Of a DNA stretch of 64,000 bases, positions 44,676 through 54,087 are shown piece by piece. The notes under the pieces were generated by a model, which saw nothing but the letters and a program-made list of their open reading frames with translations, did no database searches and had not been told where the DNA came from. Position numbers and translations under genes: made by a program. The number at the start of each line of letters is the position of its first letter. Position 1 is the stretch's first letter. Origin of the DNA: Nocardia yamanashiensis NBRC 100130 (GTDB taxonomy: Bacteria; Actinomycetota; Actinomycetes; Mycobacteriales; Mycobacteriaceae); assembly GCF_001613325.1 (NCBI RefSeq), contig NZ_BDCD01000011.1:372001-436000 (forward strand), written 5' to 3'.

Positions 44676-45458
44676 GTGGCAGACGAGAGCGAGGCGGTGG
44701 CGGTGTCGGGATCCGACGACGACGGACGTGCACCGGCCCCCAAGCCGAAGAAGAAGCAGCGTCCGTTCTGGCAGGAACTGCCCATGCTGGTCGGTTTCGC
44801 GGCGATCATCGTGGCGCTGCTGGTGACATTCATCGGCCGGCCGTACGTGATTCCCTCGCAATCGATGGAACCGACCCTGCACGGCTGTGCGGGCTGCACC
44901 GGCGACCGCATCTACGTGCAGAAGCTGAGTTACTACTTCGGTGATCCGAAGCCCGGCGACGTGGTGGTGTTCGTCGGCCCGACCGACGACTGGAACAAGC
45001 ACTACAAGTCGATCCGTTCCTCGAACACCCTGGTGCGCGGCCTGCAGAACGGCCTGTCCTTCTTCGGCCTGGTGCCGCCGGACGAGAACGACCTCGTCAA
45101 GCGCGTCATCGCCACCGGCGGGCAGAAGGTCGAATGCTGTGACGCCCAGGGCCGAATCCTGGTGGACGGCAAGCCACTCGACGAGCCGTACGTGGTGCAC
45201 AACAATCCGTTCGATCCCGCGCGGCCGGATGTGCCGTTCAATGCGGGCGGGCGCGCGTTCGGGCCGGTCACGGTGCCGGACGGCAATCTGTGGGTGATGG
45301 GTGACAATCGCGCCGAATCGGCCGACTCCCGCTACCACATGAAAGACGAACTGCAGGGCACGGTTCCGGTGGACGATGTCCGCGGCAAGGCCGTCTTCAA
45401 GATCTGGCCGCCGGGGCGGATCGGTCCGGTGCGGTCTCAGGACCCGCAGACGAACTGA
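44676..45458 (+). CDS. lepB: signal peptidase I
   Basis: 260 residues from GTG 44676. An acidic/basic cytosolic start, one membrane anchor (about 36-55), then the extracellular catalytic domain: Ser63 in [10 protein letters not shown], Lys142 in [11 protein letters not shown], and box [13 protein letters not shown] (209-220). It cleaves signal peptides of exported proteins such as those at 596, 5585 and 57775. Two Cys-containing segments ([18 protein letters not shown]) are family features in actinobacteria. It stands in the conserved order rplS-lepB-rnhB. Confidence 0.95.
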   Translation: MADESEAVAVSGSDDDGRAPAPKPKKKQRPFWQELPMLVGFAAIIVALLVTFIGRPYVIPSQSMEPTLHGCAGCTGDRIYVQKLSYYFGDPKPGDVVVFVGPTDDWNKHYKSIRSSNTLVRGLQNGLSFFGLVPPDENDLVKRVIATGGQKVECCDAQGRILVDGKPLDEPYVVHNNPFDPARPDVPFNAGGRAFGPVTVPDGNLWVMGDNRAESADSRYHMKDELQGTVPVDDVRGKAVFKIWPPGRIGPVRSQDPQTN

Positions 45459-45468
45459 GTTCCTACGG

Positions 45469-45474
45469 GATAAT
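45469..45474 (+). promoter_or_regulatory. -10-like hexamer for leaderless rnhB
   Basis: GATAAT lies 6 nt before GTG 45481 and only 10 bp after the lepB stop. No ribosome site is present. Confidence 0.45.
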
Positions 45475-45480
45475 CGACCG

Positions 45481-46221
45481 GTGGGGAAGATGGCGAAGAG
45501 CACCCCGAAACAGCGGGGCGGCAAGAAGATCGAGCCGATTCAGCGCGGTGACTGGCCTCCGCGCGTCGTCATGCGGCGCGCGAGCGGGCTACGGACGCTC
45601 GAGGCCGCGCTGATCCGCAGCGGCCTGGGGCCGGTGGCGGGCGTGGACGAGGCCGGTCGCGGTCCGTCGGCCGGGCCGCTGGTGGTCGCCGCCTGTTTGC
45701 TGGCGCCCAAGGCGTACACCTCGCTGGCCGGTCTCGACGATTCCAAGAAGCTCACCGAATCGACCCGCGAAGAACTGTTCCCGGTCATCAAACGGCTGGC
45801 CCTGGCCTGGTCGGTGATCGTCGTCCCGGCCTGGGAGATCGACGCCATCGGCATCCACGTGGCCAATATCGAGGGCATGCGGCGGGCCGTCGCGAGCCTG
45901 GATCCGGTACCCGGCTACGTCCTCACCGACGGCTTCCGGGTGCCGGGGGTTCCGGTGCCATCGCTGCCGGTCATCGGGGGTGACGCGGCCGCCGCGTGCA
46001 TCGCCGCGGCGAGCGTGCTGGCGAAAGTCACCCGCGACCGGATGATGGTGGATCTGGACCGGCAGTACCCCGGGTACGGATTCGCCGCCCACAAGGGCTA
46101 CAACACCCCAGAGCACACCGAGGCCATACAGCGGCTGGGCATCACCCCCGAGCACCGTCGGTCCTGGCGAAACGTCCGGGAGACCGGCCGAGTGGCTACC
46201 GCGTCGGTGCATGCGGGATGA
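45481..46221 (+). CDS. rnhB: ribonuclease HII
   Basis: 246 residues from GTG 45481. Catalytic motif [13 protein letters not shown] (Asp56, Glu57), [10 protein letters not shown], and later acidic residues in YVLTDGF and VTRDRMM define RNase HII, which removes ribonucleotides from DNA. The N-terminal 35 residues are a basic extension. A -10-like GATAAT directly upstream suggests that it is transcribed leaderless as well as from lepB. Confidence 0.95.
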   Translation: MGKMAKSTPKQRGGKKIEPIQRGDWPPRVVMRRASGLRTLEAALIRSGLGPVAGVDEAGRGPSAGPLVVAACLLAPKAYTSLAGLDDSKKLTESTREELFPVIKRLALAWSVIVVPAWEIDAIGIHVANIEGMRRAVASLDPVPGYVLTDGFRVPGVPVPSLPVIGGDAAAACIAAASVLAKVTRDRMMVDLDRQYPGYGFAAHKGYNTPEHTEAIQRLGITPEHRRSWRNVRETGRVATASVHAG

Positions 46222-46267
46222 TGTCTCTACTACACCCAGTGTGGCGATAAGGAGGACGTTCCACCCG

Positions 46268-46573
46268 ATGAGCGCCGAGGACCTCGAGAAATACGAAACC
46301 GAGATGGAGCTATCCCTGTACCGCGAGTACAAGGACATCGTCGGCCAGTTCTCGTACGTGGTGGAGACCGAGCGCCGCTTCTACCTCGCCAATTCCGTCG
46401 AACTGCGACCGCAGAACGCCGATGGCGAGGTGTATTTCGAGGTGCGTATGTCCGATGCATGGGTTTGGGACATGTACCGGCCGGCGCGCTTCGTGAAGCA
46501 CGTTCGCGTCATCACCTTCAAGGACGTGAATATCGAAGAACTGGAGAAGCCTGACCTGCGGCTTCCGGAGTAA
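46268..46573 (+). CDS. DUF2469 family protein
   Basis: 101 residues from ATG 46268; AAGGAGG (46249-46255) lies upstream with a long spacer. The start MSAEDLEKYETEMELSLYRE and the motif YVVETERRFYLANSVELRP match the highly conserved actinobacterial DUF2469 protein found directly after rnhB in mycobacteria, with the same length. The family is cytosolic, acidic and of unknown function. It is followed by a hairpin and yraN. Confidence 0.92.
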   Translation: MSAEDLEKYETEMELSLYREYKDIVGQFSYVVETERRFYLANSVELRPQNADGEVYFEVRMSDAWVWDMYRPARFVKHVRVITFKDVNIEELEKPDLRLPE

Positions 46574-46619
46574 TCCACAGCTTTCCGGTATCCACAGGTT
46601 TTCTGTTTTCCCAGGTCGG

Positions 46620-46651
46620 CATGGCCGGGTCCGTTCGCGGGCCCGGCCATG
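46620..46651 (+). terminator. hairpin between DUF2469 gene and yraN
   Basis: CATGGCCGGG (46620-46629) pairs with CCCGGCCATG (46642-46651). The right arm contains an ATG (46649) in the yraN frame, which argues for the next ATG as the real start. Confidence 0.55.
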
Positions 46652-46660
46652 CTGGCTTTC

Positions 46661-47020
46661 ATGGCACACAATCTCGCGCTCGGAGCGCACGGGGAGGACC
46701 TGGCGGCCGCGTATCTGCGCGACGCCGGGATGGAGATCGTGGCCCGCAACTGGCGCTGCCGGTACGGGGAACTCGACCTGATCGCACGGGCGCCGGACGG
46801 GCTGACCGTGTTCGTGGAGGTGAAGACGCGCAGCGGACTGGGCTTCGGCCAGCCCGCCGAAGCGGTCACCTTCCTCAAACAGCAGCGCATCCGCCGACTG
46901 GCCGTGGTGTGGCTGCACGAGCAGCAGGGGCCGTGGCTGCGGGTCCGGTTCGACGTGGTGTCGGTGCTGCTGCGGCCGGTCGGTGAACCCGAGATCAAAC
47001 ACCTCGAGGGGGTGTTCTGA
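46661..47020 (+). CDS. YraN/UPF0102 endonuclease-fold protein
   Basis: 119 residues from ATG 46661 (ATG 46649 lies in a hairpin). The family pattern is clear: GAHGEDLAAAYLRDAGMEIV, NWRCRYGELDLIA and VFVEVKTRSGLGFG, i.e. an E...GELD...EVK nuclease-like core. UPF0102 proteins are predicted Holliday-junction-resolvase-type nucleases; their role is unproven. It is adjacent to comM and dprA, a constant arrangement in bacteria that suggests a DNA-processing role. Confidence 0.9.
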   Translation: MAHNLALGAHGEDLAAAYLRDAGMEIVARNWRCRYGELDLIARAPDGLTVFVEVKTRSGLGFGQPAEAVTFLKQQRIRRLAVVWLHEQQGPWLRVRFDVVSVLLRPVGEPEIKHLEGVF

Positions 47021-47022
47021 GC

Positions 47023-48531
47023 ATGCCGCTGGGCAGGGCGTTCTCGGTGGCGGTCAATGGTGTGGACGGCCAGCTGGTGGAGATCGAAGCCGATATCGGC
47101 CAGGGCTTGCCGTCGGTGCATCTGGTCGGGCGGCCGGACACCACCTTGCAGGAGTCGCGCGACCGGGTGCGGGCGGCGGTGACGAACACCGGTGAGAAGT
47201 GGCCGGACGGCCGGGTCATCCTGGCGTTGTCGCCGGCCACGTTGCCCAAGGTCGGCAGTGTCTACGACCTTGCTTTGGCCGCAGCGGTATTGGATGCGGC
47301 GGGGGTGATTCCGGGCAAGCGGCTGGCCGATACGGTCCTGCTCGGTGAGCTCGCCCTGGACGGCCGGGTGCGCCGGGTGCGCGGCATCCTGCCCGCTGTT
47401 CTCGCTGCCCGCACCGCTGGTCGCGGCACCGTCGTGGTCCCCACCGCCGCTTTGACCGAAGCCGGTCTGGTCGACGGTGTGCGTGTTCTCGGCGCATCCA
47501 CCCTCGGCGAATTGGTCGACTGGCTGCGCGGCGGCGCCGAGTTGCAGCCACCCGAACCCATGGAGGTCCCCGCTCTCCCGTCCATCGGCGATCTGAGTGA
47601 AGTGGTCGGCCAGGACCAGGCTCGCTGGGCCCTCGAAGTGGCGGCGGCGGGCGGTCACCATCTGCTCCTCACCGGCCCGCCCGGCATCGGTAAAACCATG
47701 CTGGCCCAGCGTCTCCCGAGCCTCCTCCCACCGTTGCGGGAACGAGAATCCCTGGAGGTCACCGCGATCCATTCGGTAGCCGGCACCCTCTCCGACGATC
47801 ATCCCCTCATCACCGCGCCGCCTTTCGTTGCTCCGCATCACTCGTCCTCGGTGGCCGCCATGATCGGCGGTGGCTCCGGCTCGGCCCGCCCCGGCGCCGC
47901 CAGCTGTGCTCACCGCGGTGTCCTGTTCCTCGATGAATGCGCGGAGATATCGACCAAAGTCCTTGAAGCCCTGCGAACTCCACTCGAGGAAGGCGAGGTA
48001 CGCATAGCCCGCCGCGATGGAGTGGCGCGCTACCCGGCCAGGTTCCAGCTCGTTCTCGCCGCGAATCCTTGCCCCTGCGCGCCCGCACGCGACATCGACT
48101 GTATCTGTGCGCCTTTGGCCAGGCGCCGCTATCTCGGAAAGTTGTCCGGTCCGCTGATGGACCGCATCGACCTCGCAGTCCAGATGCACGCCCAAGCGGC
48201 CGGGGCCTTCAGCGGCGACGAAGTCGAATCCAGCGAAGCCGTCCGAACCCGGGTGACCGCCGCGCGCGAAGCAGCCGCGAAACGCTGGGCCGCACTACAA
48301 CTCGTCACCAATGCCGAAGTCCCCGGCCACGTCCTCCGCCAACGCTTCCGCCTCCCCCGGGAAGCCTTGGCCCCCGTCGAACACGCCCTCCGCCACGGCC
48401 GCATGTCCGCCCGCGGCGCGGACCGCGCAATCCGAGTCGCCTGGACGGTCTGCGACCTCCGCGGCGGCGACCTCCCCACAGCTCAAGACGTCCTGCAAGC
48501 CATCAACTTCCGTCAGCGAGGAGTGTCATGA
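47023..48531 (+). CDS. ComM/YifB family Mg-chelatase-like AAA+ ATPase
   Basis: 502 residues from ATG 47023, 2 bp after the yraN stop. An N-terminal Lon-protease-like S16 fold (GLPSVHLVGRPDTTLQESRD) is followed by the AAA+ domain: Walker A GPPGIGKTML (about 219), Walker B VLFLDECAEI and LAANPCPCAPARDIDC with clustered Cys. ComM is a hexameric helicase promoting branch migration during natural transformation in other bacteria. Here its stop overlaps the Cys-rich gene start by 4 bp (ATGA), then dprA follows. Confidence 0.93.
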   Translation: MPLGRAFSVAVNGVDGQLVEIEADIGQGLPSVHLVGRPDTTLQESRDRVRAAVTNTGEKWPDGRVILALSPATLPKVGSVYDLALAAAVLDAAGVIPGKRLADTVLLGELALDGRVRRVRGILPAVLAARTAGRGTVVVPTAALTEAGLVDGVRVLGASTLGELVDWLRGGAELQPPEPMEVPALPSIGDLSEVVGQDQARWALEVAAAGGHHLLLTGPPGIGKTMLAQRLPSLLPPLRERESLEVTAIHSVAGTLSDDHPLITAPPFVAPHHSSSVAAMIGGGSGSARPGAASCAHRGVLFLDECAEISTKVLEALRTPLEEGEVRIARRDGVARYPARFQLVLAANPCPCAPARDIDCICAPLARRRYLGKLSGPLMDRIDLAVQMHAQAAGAFSGDEVESSEAVRTRVTAAREAAAKRWAALQLVTNAEVPGHVLRQRFRLPREALAPVEHALRHGRMSARGADRAIRVAWTVCDLRGGDLPTAQDVLQAINFRQRGVS

Positions 48532-48893
48532 CCCGCCAGCACCCCAACGCCCTCGACCACAGCACCGCCTCCAACCCCGCCGATGCCTTCCACACGTCGC
48601 CCGAAACCCACTGCGAACCCTACGGCTGCGGTGGCTACGACGAAGACGGAAAACCGTGCCCCTGCGGCGAAGACGGCGGCTGCGCCGAGAGCGGCGAATG
48701 CTGTGCCTGCCTCGCCCCCGGCGGCAAGCCGAGCAACAACGACATTCCACACCACCTGCTGCCACTCGTCCCGCGCCCCGAGGACACTCCGGAACCGCCG
48801 AATGCTCTGAAATACGGCTGGATTCGCAACGGCCGCTATCGAAATCACTGCATCGGCAGGCGAGCCCTCTCGAACGGCGGCCGACATGAATAG
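48528..48893 (+). CDS. Cys-rich small protein between comM and dprA, unrecognised
   Basis: 121 residues from ATG 48528; GAGGAG is 5 nt upstream and the start overlaps the comM stop (ATGA). A core of eight Cys lies within about 45 residues (HCEPYGCGG, PCPCGEDGGCAESGECCACL), followed by a Pro-rich stretch and GWIRNGRYRNHC. The density of CxC and CC pairs suggests metal binding. Its end overlaps the dprA start by 8 bp, so all three genes are translationally linked. I do not know a family for it. Confidence 0.7.
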   Translation: MTRQHPNALDHSTASNPADAFHTSPETHCEPYGCGGYDEDGKPCPCGEDGGCAESGECCACLAPGGKPSNNDIPHHLLPLVPRPEDTPEPPNALKYGWIRNGRYRNHCIGRRALSNGGRHE

Positions 48894-50325
48894 CGAGCCG
48901 AACGAGTTCGGGACGAGTAACCACACCCCGGAACACTCTGAACCAGAGAAACTTCCAGCCGTTCCAGCCACCATCGGTGTCCGGAACGAAGCCCCGGGCA
49001 CCGAGGCACCTGTAGCCGCGCGAGAAGAACGCGTCGGCGATGAGTCTCGTATCAGCGCGAGGGGGGAATTCGCGGGCGGTCAGGCGTCTGTCGAGGCGGG
49101 GAAGGACTTCGCGTGCGGTCAGATGTCGGTCGGGGTTGCGGACGAATTCGGGTCCGATGAAAGGCGTTTGGCGTGGGTGTATTTGTCGCGGGTGGTGCAG
49201 GGGCCGTGTGCGGCGTTGTCGTCGTTGATCGAGTCGGTGGGGGTGGTGGAGGCGGCGCGGGCGGTTCGGGAGTGTGCGCTGCCGGAGGCGTTGCGGGGGC
49301 CTACTGAGTTGCGGCGCGGAATCGATGTGGCGGAGCGGGATTTGGCCACTATCGAACGGTTCGGGGGGCGGGTGGTGACACCGGAGGATGCGGAGTGGCC
49401 TGCTTGGCGGATGCTCGGGTTGCGGCAGCTCGATCCGGAGCGGGACGAGGCCGGGGCCGCGCCGTTGGTGCTGTGGGTGCGGGGGTCTCGGTCGCTAGCG
49501 GAGTGCACCGAGCAGGCGGTTGCGGTGGTGGGGTCGCGATGCAGCACCGGGTACGGGAATCACGCGACGGGGGAGATCGCGGGGGAATTGGCGGCGCGCG
49601 GATGGACGGTGGTTTCCGGGGCGGCGTTCGGAATTGACGGAATGGCGCACAGGGCTGCGCTTGCCGTCGGTGGGACGACTGTCGCGGTGCTCGCCTGCGG
49701 TGCGGACCGGCCCTATCCGGTGCAGCATGACCGGTTGCTGGCCGAGATCGCGGATACCGGGCTTGTGGTGAGCGAGTATCCGCCGGGGACGACGGCGCGG
49801 AAGCATCACTTCCTGGCCCGGAATCGGCTGATAGCCGCTCTGGCCGATGGGGTCGTGGTGGTCGAGGCCGGAATGCGGAGCGGGGCCCGCAACACCGTCA
49901 AATGGTCGCGGCGGCTCGGACGTCCGGCCATGGCGGTGCCCGGGCCGATCACCTCGGCGGCCTCGGCCGGATGCCATCGGATGATCCGGGACGGTGAGGC
50001 ATTCATCGTGACCAGCGCCGAACAGGTGCTCGACGAAGCGGGACCCTTGCGCCTGTCGCTCCCGGGCACGGTCCCCGCGAATCCCGAGGATAACCTCGCC
50101 GACGACGAAGCCCTGCTGTACGCGGCCCTGCCCGCGGCGGGTTCGTGCTCGCCGCGCGCTCTCGTCACCACCACCGGCCTCTCGCTACCCGCCGTCCGAG
50201 CCACCCTGTCCGCACTCGAGCTGGCCGGCCTCGTCGGTTGCGACGGCGACGGGTGGTACCGCCTCGCCCCGTCGAACCGCTCAGCCACGGAGGAGGTTTC
50301 AGCCACCCACGACCGCCACCGTTGA
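48886..50325 (+). CDS. dprA: DNA-processing protein DprA
   Basis: 479 residues from ATG 48886. The first about 85 residues are Glu/Gly/Ala-rich and disordered; the real domain starts near [16 protein letters not shown]. The Rossmann core contains [19 protein letters not shown] (about 213), [27 protein letters not shown] and [22 protein letters not shown]-terminal winged-helix segment follows. DprA loads RecA on incoming ssDNA. Its last 16 codons are duplicated in the downstream repeat region (50509 and 50750). Confidence 0.93.
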   Translation: MNSEPNEFGTSNHTPEHSEPEKLPAVPATIGVRNEAPGTEAPVAAREERVGDESRISARGEFAGGQASVEAGKDFACGQMSVGVADEFGSDERRLAWVYLSRVVQGPCAALSSLIESVGVVEAARAVRECALPEALRGPTELRRGIDVAERDLATIERFGGRVVTPEDAEWPAWRMLGLRQLDPERDEAGAAPLVLWVRGSRSLAECTEQAVAVVGSRCSTGYGNHATGEIAGELAARGWTVVSGAAFGIDGMAHRAALAVGGTTVAVLACGADRPYPVQHDRLLAEIADTGLVVSEYPPGTTARKHHFLARNRLIAALADGVVVVEAGMRSGARNTVKWSRRLGRPAMAVPGPITSAASAGCHRMIRDGEAFIVTSAEQVLDEAGPLRLSLPGTVPANPEDNLADDEALLYAALPAAGSCSPRALVTTTGLSLPAVRATLSALELAGLVGCDGDGWYRLAPSNRSATEEVSATHDRHR

Positions 50326-50940
50326 CCGCCGCCCCCCGCCCAGCCGCCGGCCAACTGTGGCCGCTGGCGGGCATGGTGGCTGGTCGAGCATGGTCGTTGG
50401 TCGAGCACGGTCATTGGTCGGGCATGGTTGCGGGTCGAGCATGGTTTCTGGTCGACCATGCTCGTTGGTCGAGCGTGGCCGCTGGCCGACCATGGCCGCT
50501 GGTCGAGTCGCTCAGCTGCAGAGGAGTTTTCAGCTACTCACGATCGCCACCGTTGATCGCCACTCACACCGCCGCCCCACCGCCACCGGCCCCTGGCCAA
50601 CTGTCGCCTCTGGTCGAGCGTGGTCGGCTGACCATGGCCGCTGGTCAGCTGTGGACGCTGGTCGCGAGTGGTCGCTGGTCGAGCGCGGCCGCCGGTCGAG
50701 CATGGTCGCTGGTCGCGCGTGGCCGCTGGCCGACCATGGCCGGTCGAGCCGTTCAGCCGCAGAGGAGTTTTCAGCCACTCACGATCGCCACCTCCGCCCC
50801 CGCCCCACTCCCACGAGCCGGTGGCCAACTGTGGCCGCTCGTCGCGAGTGGTCGCTGGTCGAGCGTGGCCCACCGGTCGAGCGTGGCCGCTGGTCGAGCA
50901 CGGTCGCTGGTCGAGCTCACGTGGCCGACTCAGGGAGTAG
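50278..50940. repeat. nested tandem-repeat locus: dprA 3'-end copies plus 17-bp arrays
   Basis: Three blocks start at 50278, 50509 and 50750 (spacing 231 and 241 bp). Each starts with a copy of the dprA end: [19 protein letters not shown], [19 protein letters not shown], and [14 protein letters not shown] without the stop. Each block then has a C-rich spacer, a GGCCAACTGT-type element and an array of 17-bp units, consensus CTGGTCGAGCATGGTCG. The first array has eight units at about 50364-50498; the second about seven at 50610-50742; the third about five at 50838-50920. Some units carry GACCATG in place of GAGCATG, giving inverted pairs. No insertion sequence is present. Confidence 0.85.
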
Positions 50941-51061
50941 CCGGGTAGAGGCACACCAGCGTGGAGTTTTGCGCGTGTTGGCGACGTTGGTGTGCCACTC
51001 GGCGGGCTGGTTTTCGGCGAGGGCGCTTGCGGTGGGGGCGGATCGGGGTCAGCGTGGGGGG

Positions 51062-51985
51062 ATGGGTGGATTGCCGGAGGATTTGGAAGCGTTGCTGGTG
51101 GAGTACGGGCGGCATTTGCGGTTGGGGCGGAATCGGTCGGTGCATACGGAGCGGGCGTATGTGGGGGATGCGCGGTCGTTGCTGGAGCATTTGCTGGCGC
51201 GGTCGGCGGATTCGGGGGTGGGGGAGCTGGATTTGGCGTTGCTGAGGTCGTGGCTGGCGGAGCAGGCGGCCGGTGGGGCGGCGCGGACGACCATGGCGCG
51301 GCGGTCGTCGTCGGCGCGGACTTTCACGGGGTGGCTGGCGCATACGGGGCGGTTGAAGGTGGATCCGGGGCCGCGGCTGGGGTCGCCGCGCGCGCATCGG
51401 GTGCTGCCCGCGGTGCTCGGGAAGGAGCAGGCGAAGGCGGCCATGGCGGCGGCGGAATCGGGTGCGGCGCAGCATGATCCGATGGCGTTGCGGGATCGGC
51501 TGATCGTGGAGATGCTGTACGCCACCGGGATTCGCGTGAGTGAGCTGTGTGGTTTGGATATCGAGGATGTGGATCGGGAGCGCCGGTTGGTGCGGGTGCT
51601 GGGTAAGGGGAACAAGGAGCGTTCGGTGCCGTTCGGGGCGCCGGCCGATCGGGCTCTGGAACTATGGTTGCAGCACGGGCGATCATCGTTCGCCACCCCC
51701 GAATCGGGGCGGGCGCTGCTGCTCGGGCGACGCGGCAAACGCATCGATCAGCGGCAGGCCAGAACGGTGGTGCACGAGGTGGTTTCCGCCATCCCCGGCG
51801 CACCCGATATGGGCCCGCACGGTTTCCGCCACACCGCTGCCACCCATCTACTCGAAGGTGGAGCCGACCTGCGCGTGGTCCAGGAGATCCTCGGCCACAC
51901 CAGCCTGGCCACCACCCAGCTCTACACCCACGTCTCCATCGAACGCCTGAAGAAGGTCCACGACCAGGCGCACCCCCGTGCCTGA
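51062..51985 (+). CDS. xerC: tyrosine recombinase XerC
   Basis: 307 residues from ATG 51062. The reading frame stays open far upstream through the repeat locus, but that translation is repetitive Trp/Arg/Ser sequence and the family length (about 300) fits this start. Catalytic residues are R158 (TGIRVSEL), K182, H253 and R256 ([12 protein letters not shown]), H279 (LGHTSLATT) and Y288 (QLYTHV). XerC with XerD resolves chromosome dimers at dif. The N-terminal core-binding domain spans 1-110. The dprA-xerC order matches that of mycobacteria. Confidence 0.93.
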   Translation: MGGLPEDLEALLVEYGRHLRLGRNRSVHTERAYVGDARSLLEHLLARSADSGVGELDLALLRSWLAEQAAGGAARTTMARRSSSARTFTGWLAHTGRLKVDPGPRLGSPRAHRVLPAVLGKEQAKAAMAAAESGAAQHDPMALRDRLIVEMLYATGIRVSELCGLDIEDVDRERRLVRVLGKGNKERSVPFGAPADRALELWLQHGRSSFATPESGRALLLGRRGKRIDQRQARTVVHEVVSAIPGAPDMGPHGFRHTAATHLLEGGADLRVVQEILGHTSLATTQLYTHVSIERLKKVHDQAHPRA

Positions 51986-52763
51986 TTCCTTCGAACGCGT
52001 TCCGGGCCACCCCGATTCGCCGATCATCCTGCACGTACCCCACTCGTCACGCGTCATCCCGCCCGAGGTCCGCTCCGGCATCCTGCTCGACGACGCCGCC
52101 CTGGAACTCGAACTCGACCACATCACCGACGCCCACACCGAACACCTGGCCGCCGCGACTGCCGACCGCATGCGAATCCGACCCTGGCAGTTCGTGAACC
52201 GCCGCTCCCGCCTGGTCGTGGATCCCGAACGTTTCCCCGACGACCGCGAGGAAATGCTCACCGTCGGCATGGGCGCCGTCTACACCCGGACCACCCACCG
52301 CACCCCACTCCGTGCTGTCGAGTTCGACCCGAACCCCTTGCTCGACACCTACTTCCACCCGTACGCCCGAGCCATGACCGATCTGGTCGCCGACCGCTTG
52401 GCCGCCACTGGCAGCGCCGTCATCCTCGACGTGCACTCCTATCCCTCCCGGTCGCTCCCGTACGAACTGCACGCGGACGGCCCCCGCCCGCCGATCTGCC
52501 TGGGTACCGACGACTTCCACACCCCACCCGCCCTGCTGGACCGGGCTCGCGCCTGTCTCGGAGTGATCGGCGAGACCGCCACCGACGCGCCGTTCGCGGG
52601 AACCTATGTGCCCCTGGACTATTACGTCACCGACCCCCGCGTCACCGCCCTCATGATCGAGATCCGCCGCGATGTCTACATGACGGAGCCCGGCGGCCCG
52701 CCCACCTCCGGATTTTCCGAAGTCAGTAGGGCGCTCGCCGCCTTCGCGGACGAACTCGCCTGA
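51978..52763 (+). CDS. N-formylglutamate amidohydrolase family protein
   Basis: 261 residues from GTG 51978, overlapping the xerC stop by 8 bp. The family fold is shown by [16 protein letters not shown] at the N-terminus, [46 protein letters not shown] and [11 protein letters not shown]. FGase removes formate from N-formylglutamate, usually in histidine breakdown; no hut genes are near, so another N-acyl amino acid substrate is possible. Overlap with xerC suggests co-translation. Confidence 0.88.
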   Translation: MPDSFERVPGHPDSPIILHVPHSSRVIPPEVRSGILLDDAALELELDHITDAHTEHLAAATADRMRIRPWQFVNRRSRLVVDPERFPDDREEMLTVGMGAVYTRTTHRTPLRAVEFDPNPLLDTYFHPYARAMTDLVADRLAATGSAVILDVHSYPSRSLPYELHADGPRPPICLGTDDFHTPPALLDRARACLGVIGETATDAPFAGTYVPLDYYVTDPRVTALMIEIRRDVYMTEPGGPPTSGFSEVSRALAAFADELA

Positions 52764-53188
52764 TCGCTGCCCGCCGCCGCGCCGTACGGATTTCGATCCA
52801 GCTGACAGCCTCGCGATCAATCGGCTGACCGGCCTCGAATTGTCACTACTGCCGACTGCCGACTGCCGACTGCCCTTGTCAGTGGTATCGACTGTCCTTG
52901 TAAGTGGTGCCAGCTCATGTTCGCAAGACCCTCGCAGGTAACGGCCGGCGCTGCTTCGCACTGGTGAGAGTGCGGAATCATTCCGGGCGCGATGCCGTTG
53001 ATCTGACAAGTCGACGATCGCCGCTCGCCGCGGCGCATACGCCAGAACTCGCGATGGGTTCCCGGACCTCGGCCGCAGCGCAGCGCTCGGACGAGTTGCG
53101 CGGTTTCAACCGAGTCCGGCCGGACCGGGTATACCTCCGCCATATCGCGAACGTATCGACGAGCTATCGGAGATCGTGCTACGGTTAC
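52764..53188. other. 425-bp gap with short tandem repeats
   Basis: Four ACTGCC(G/C) 7-mers lie in tandem at 52848-52875. CCTTGTCAGTGGT (52874-52886) and CCTTGTAAGTGGT (52897-52909) follow as a 13-bp direct repeat with one mismatch. No convincing reading frame is present. The right end holds the promoter and iron-box-like site of the next gene. Confidence 0.5.
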
Positions 53189-53202
53189 TTAGGTAATCCT
53201 AA
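53189..53202. promoter_or_regulatory. iron-box-like palindrome (IdeR/DtxR type candidate)
   Basis: TTAGG-TAAT-CCTAA is a perfect palindrome 19 bp before the siderophore-interacting protein start. It resembles the ends of the IdeR/DmdR consensus (TTAGGTTAGGCTAACCTAA) but is shorter, so the assignment rests mainly on the downstream gene. Confidence 0.45.
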
Positions 53203-53220
53203 TTCATGGAGGTACTGGTT

Positions 53221-53985
53221 GTGGCTCGCCCACGTACGACCCTCGTAGTGCAGAACACCGTCCGGCTCACCGATCACCTGATCCGCGTGCGCCTGGGCGG
53301 CCCCGGGTTCGCGGCCTTCCAGCCGAACGCCTTCACCGACGCCTACGTCAAACTCGTCTTCCCGGGCGCCGACGGCGAAACCGTCCGGACCTACACCGTG
53401 CGCGAGGTCGACGCCGCCGCACAGGAGATCGTCATCGACTTCGTCTACCACGGTGACGAGGGCGTAGCCGGACCGTGGGCGGCCGCCGCGGAACCCGGCG
53501 ACAGCATCGAATTGATGGGCCCCGGCGGCGCTTACGCCCCGCGCGCGGACGCCGACTGGCATCTGCTCGCCGGTGACGAGAGCGCCCTGCCCGCCATCGC
53601 CGCCGCCTGCGCCGCCCTGCCCGCCGAGGCCGTCGGCTCGGTCTTCCTGGAGGTCGGCGGTCCCGCCGACGAACTGTTCTTCCCCTATCCCGAAGGCGTG
53701 GAGCGCATCTGGGTTCACCGTGGCGACGCCGAACCCGGCGAACGTCTCGCCGCGGCGGTCAAGGCCGCACCGTGGCGCGAGGGCCAGGTCCAGGTGTTCA
53801 TCCACGGTGAGGCGCAGGCGGTCATGCACGAGCTGCGCCCCTACATCCGCAAGCAGCGCGGGATCACCGCCGAATGGGCGTCCTCGATCTCCGGGTACTG
53901 GCGGCGCGGCCGCACCGAGGAGGGTTTCCGCCGCTGGAAATCCGAACTGGCGGAGCAGGAGAAGGCCGCCACCGCGGGCGTCTGA
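53221..53985 (+). CDS. siderophore-interacting protein (ViuB-type ferric reductase)
   Basis: 254 residues from GTG 53221, with GGAGG 8 nt upstream (ATG 53206 would put the ribosome site inside the gene). FAD-binding barrel with RTYTVREVD (56-64), then HGDEGVAGPWAAAAEPGDSI and the NAD domain (HLLAGDESALPAI); the C-terminus WASSISGYWRRGRTEEGFRR is a SIP-family hallmark. It releases iron from ferric siderophores by reduction in the cytosol. The TTAGG-type box just upstream suggests iron repression. Mycobacteria carry viuB close to xerC. Confidence 0.92.
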   Translation: MARPRTTLVVQNTVRLTDHLIRVRLGGPGFAAFQPNAFTDAYVKLVFPGADGETVRTYTVREVDAAAQEIVIDFVYHGDEGVAGPWAAAAEPGDSIELMGPGGAYAPRADADWHLLAGDESALPAIAAACAALPAEAVGSVFLEVGGPADELFFPYPEGVERIWVHRGDAEPGERLAAAVKAAPWREGQVQVFIHGEAQAVMHELRPYIRKQRGITAEWASSISGYWRRGRTEEGFRRWKSELAEQEKAATAGV

Positions 53986-54087
53986 AACCTTGCGTCCCAG
54001 TCGATGTGGTGGTTTCGCGGCCACCGCATCGGCGGGTAGCCCGGAATATGCTCGACGCGAGTGGATTCGGTCCGTAGCGTCCATTTC

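Noticed and set aside
50278..50940. CRISPR array
   Set aside because: The 17-bp units are directly adjacent without spacers, there are no cas genes, and the larger units derive from dprA.
50357..51061. N-terminal extension of XerC through the repeat locus
   Set aside because: The frame is open, but the translation is repetitive and the XerC length and domain fit the start at 51062. The 17-bp unit is not a multiple of three.
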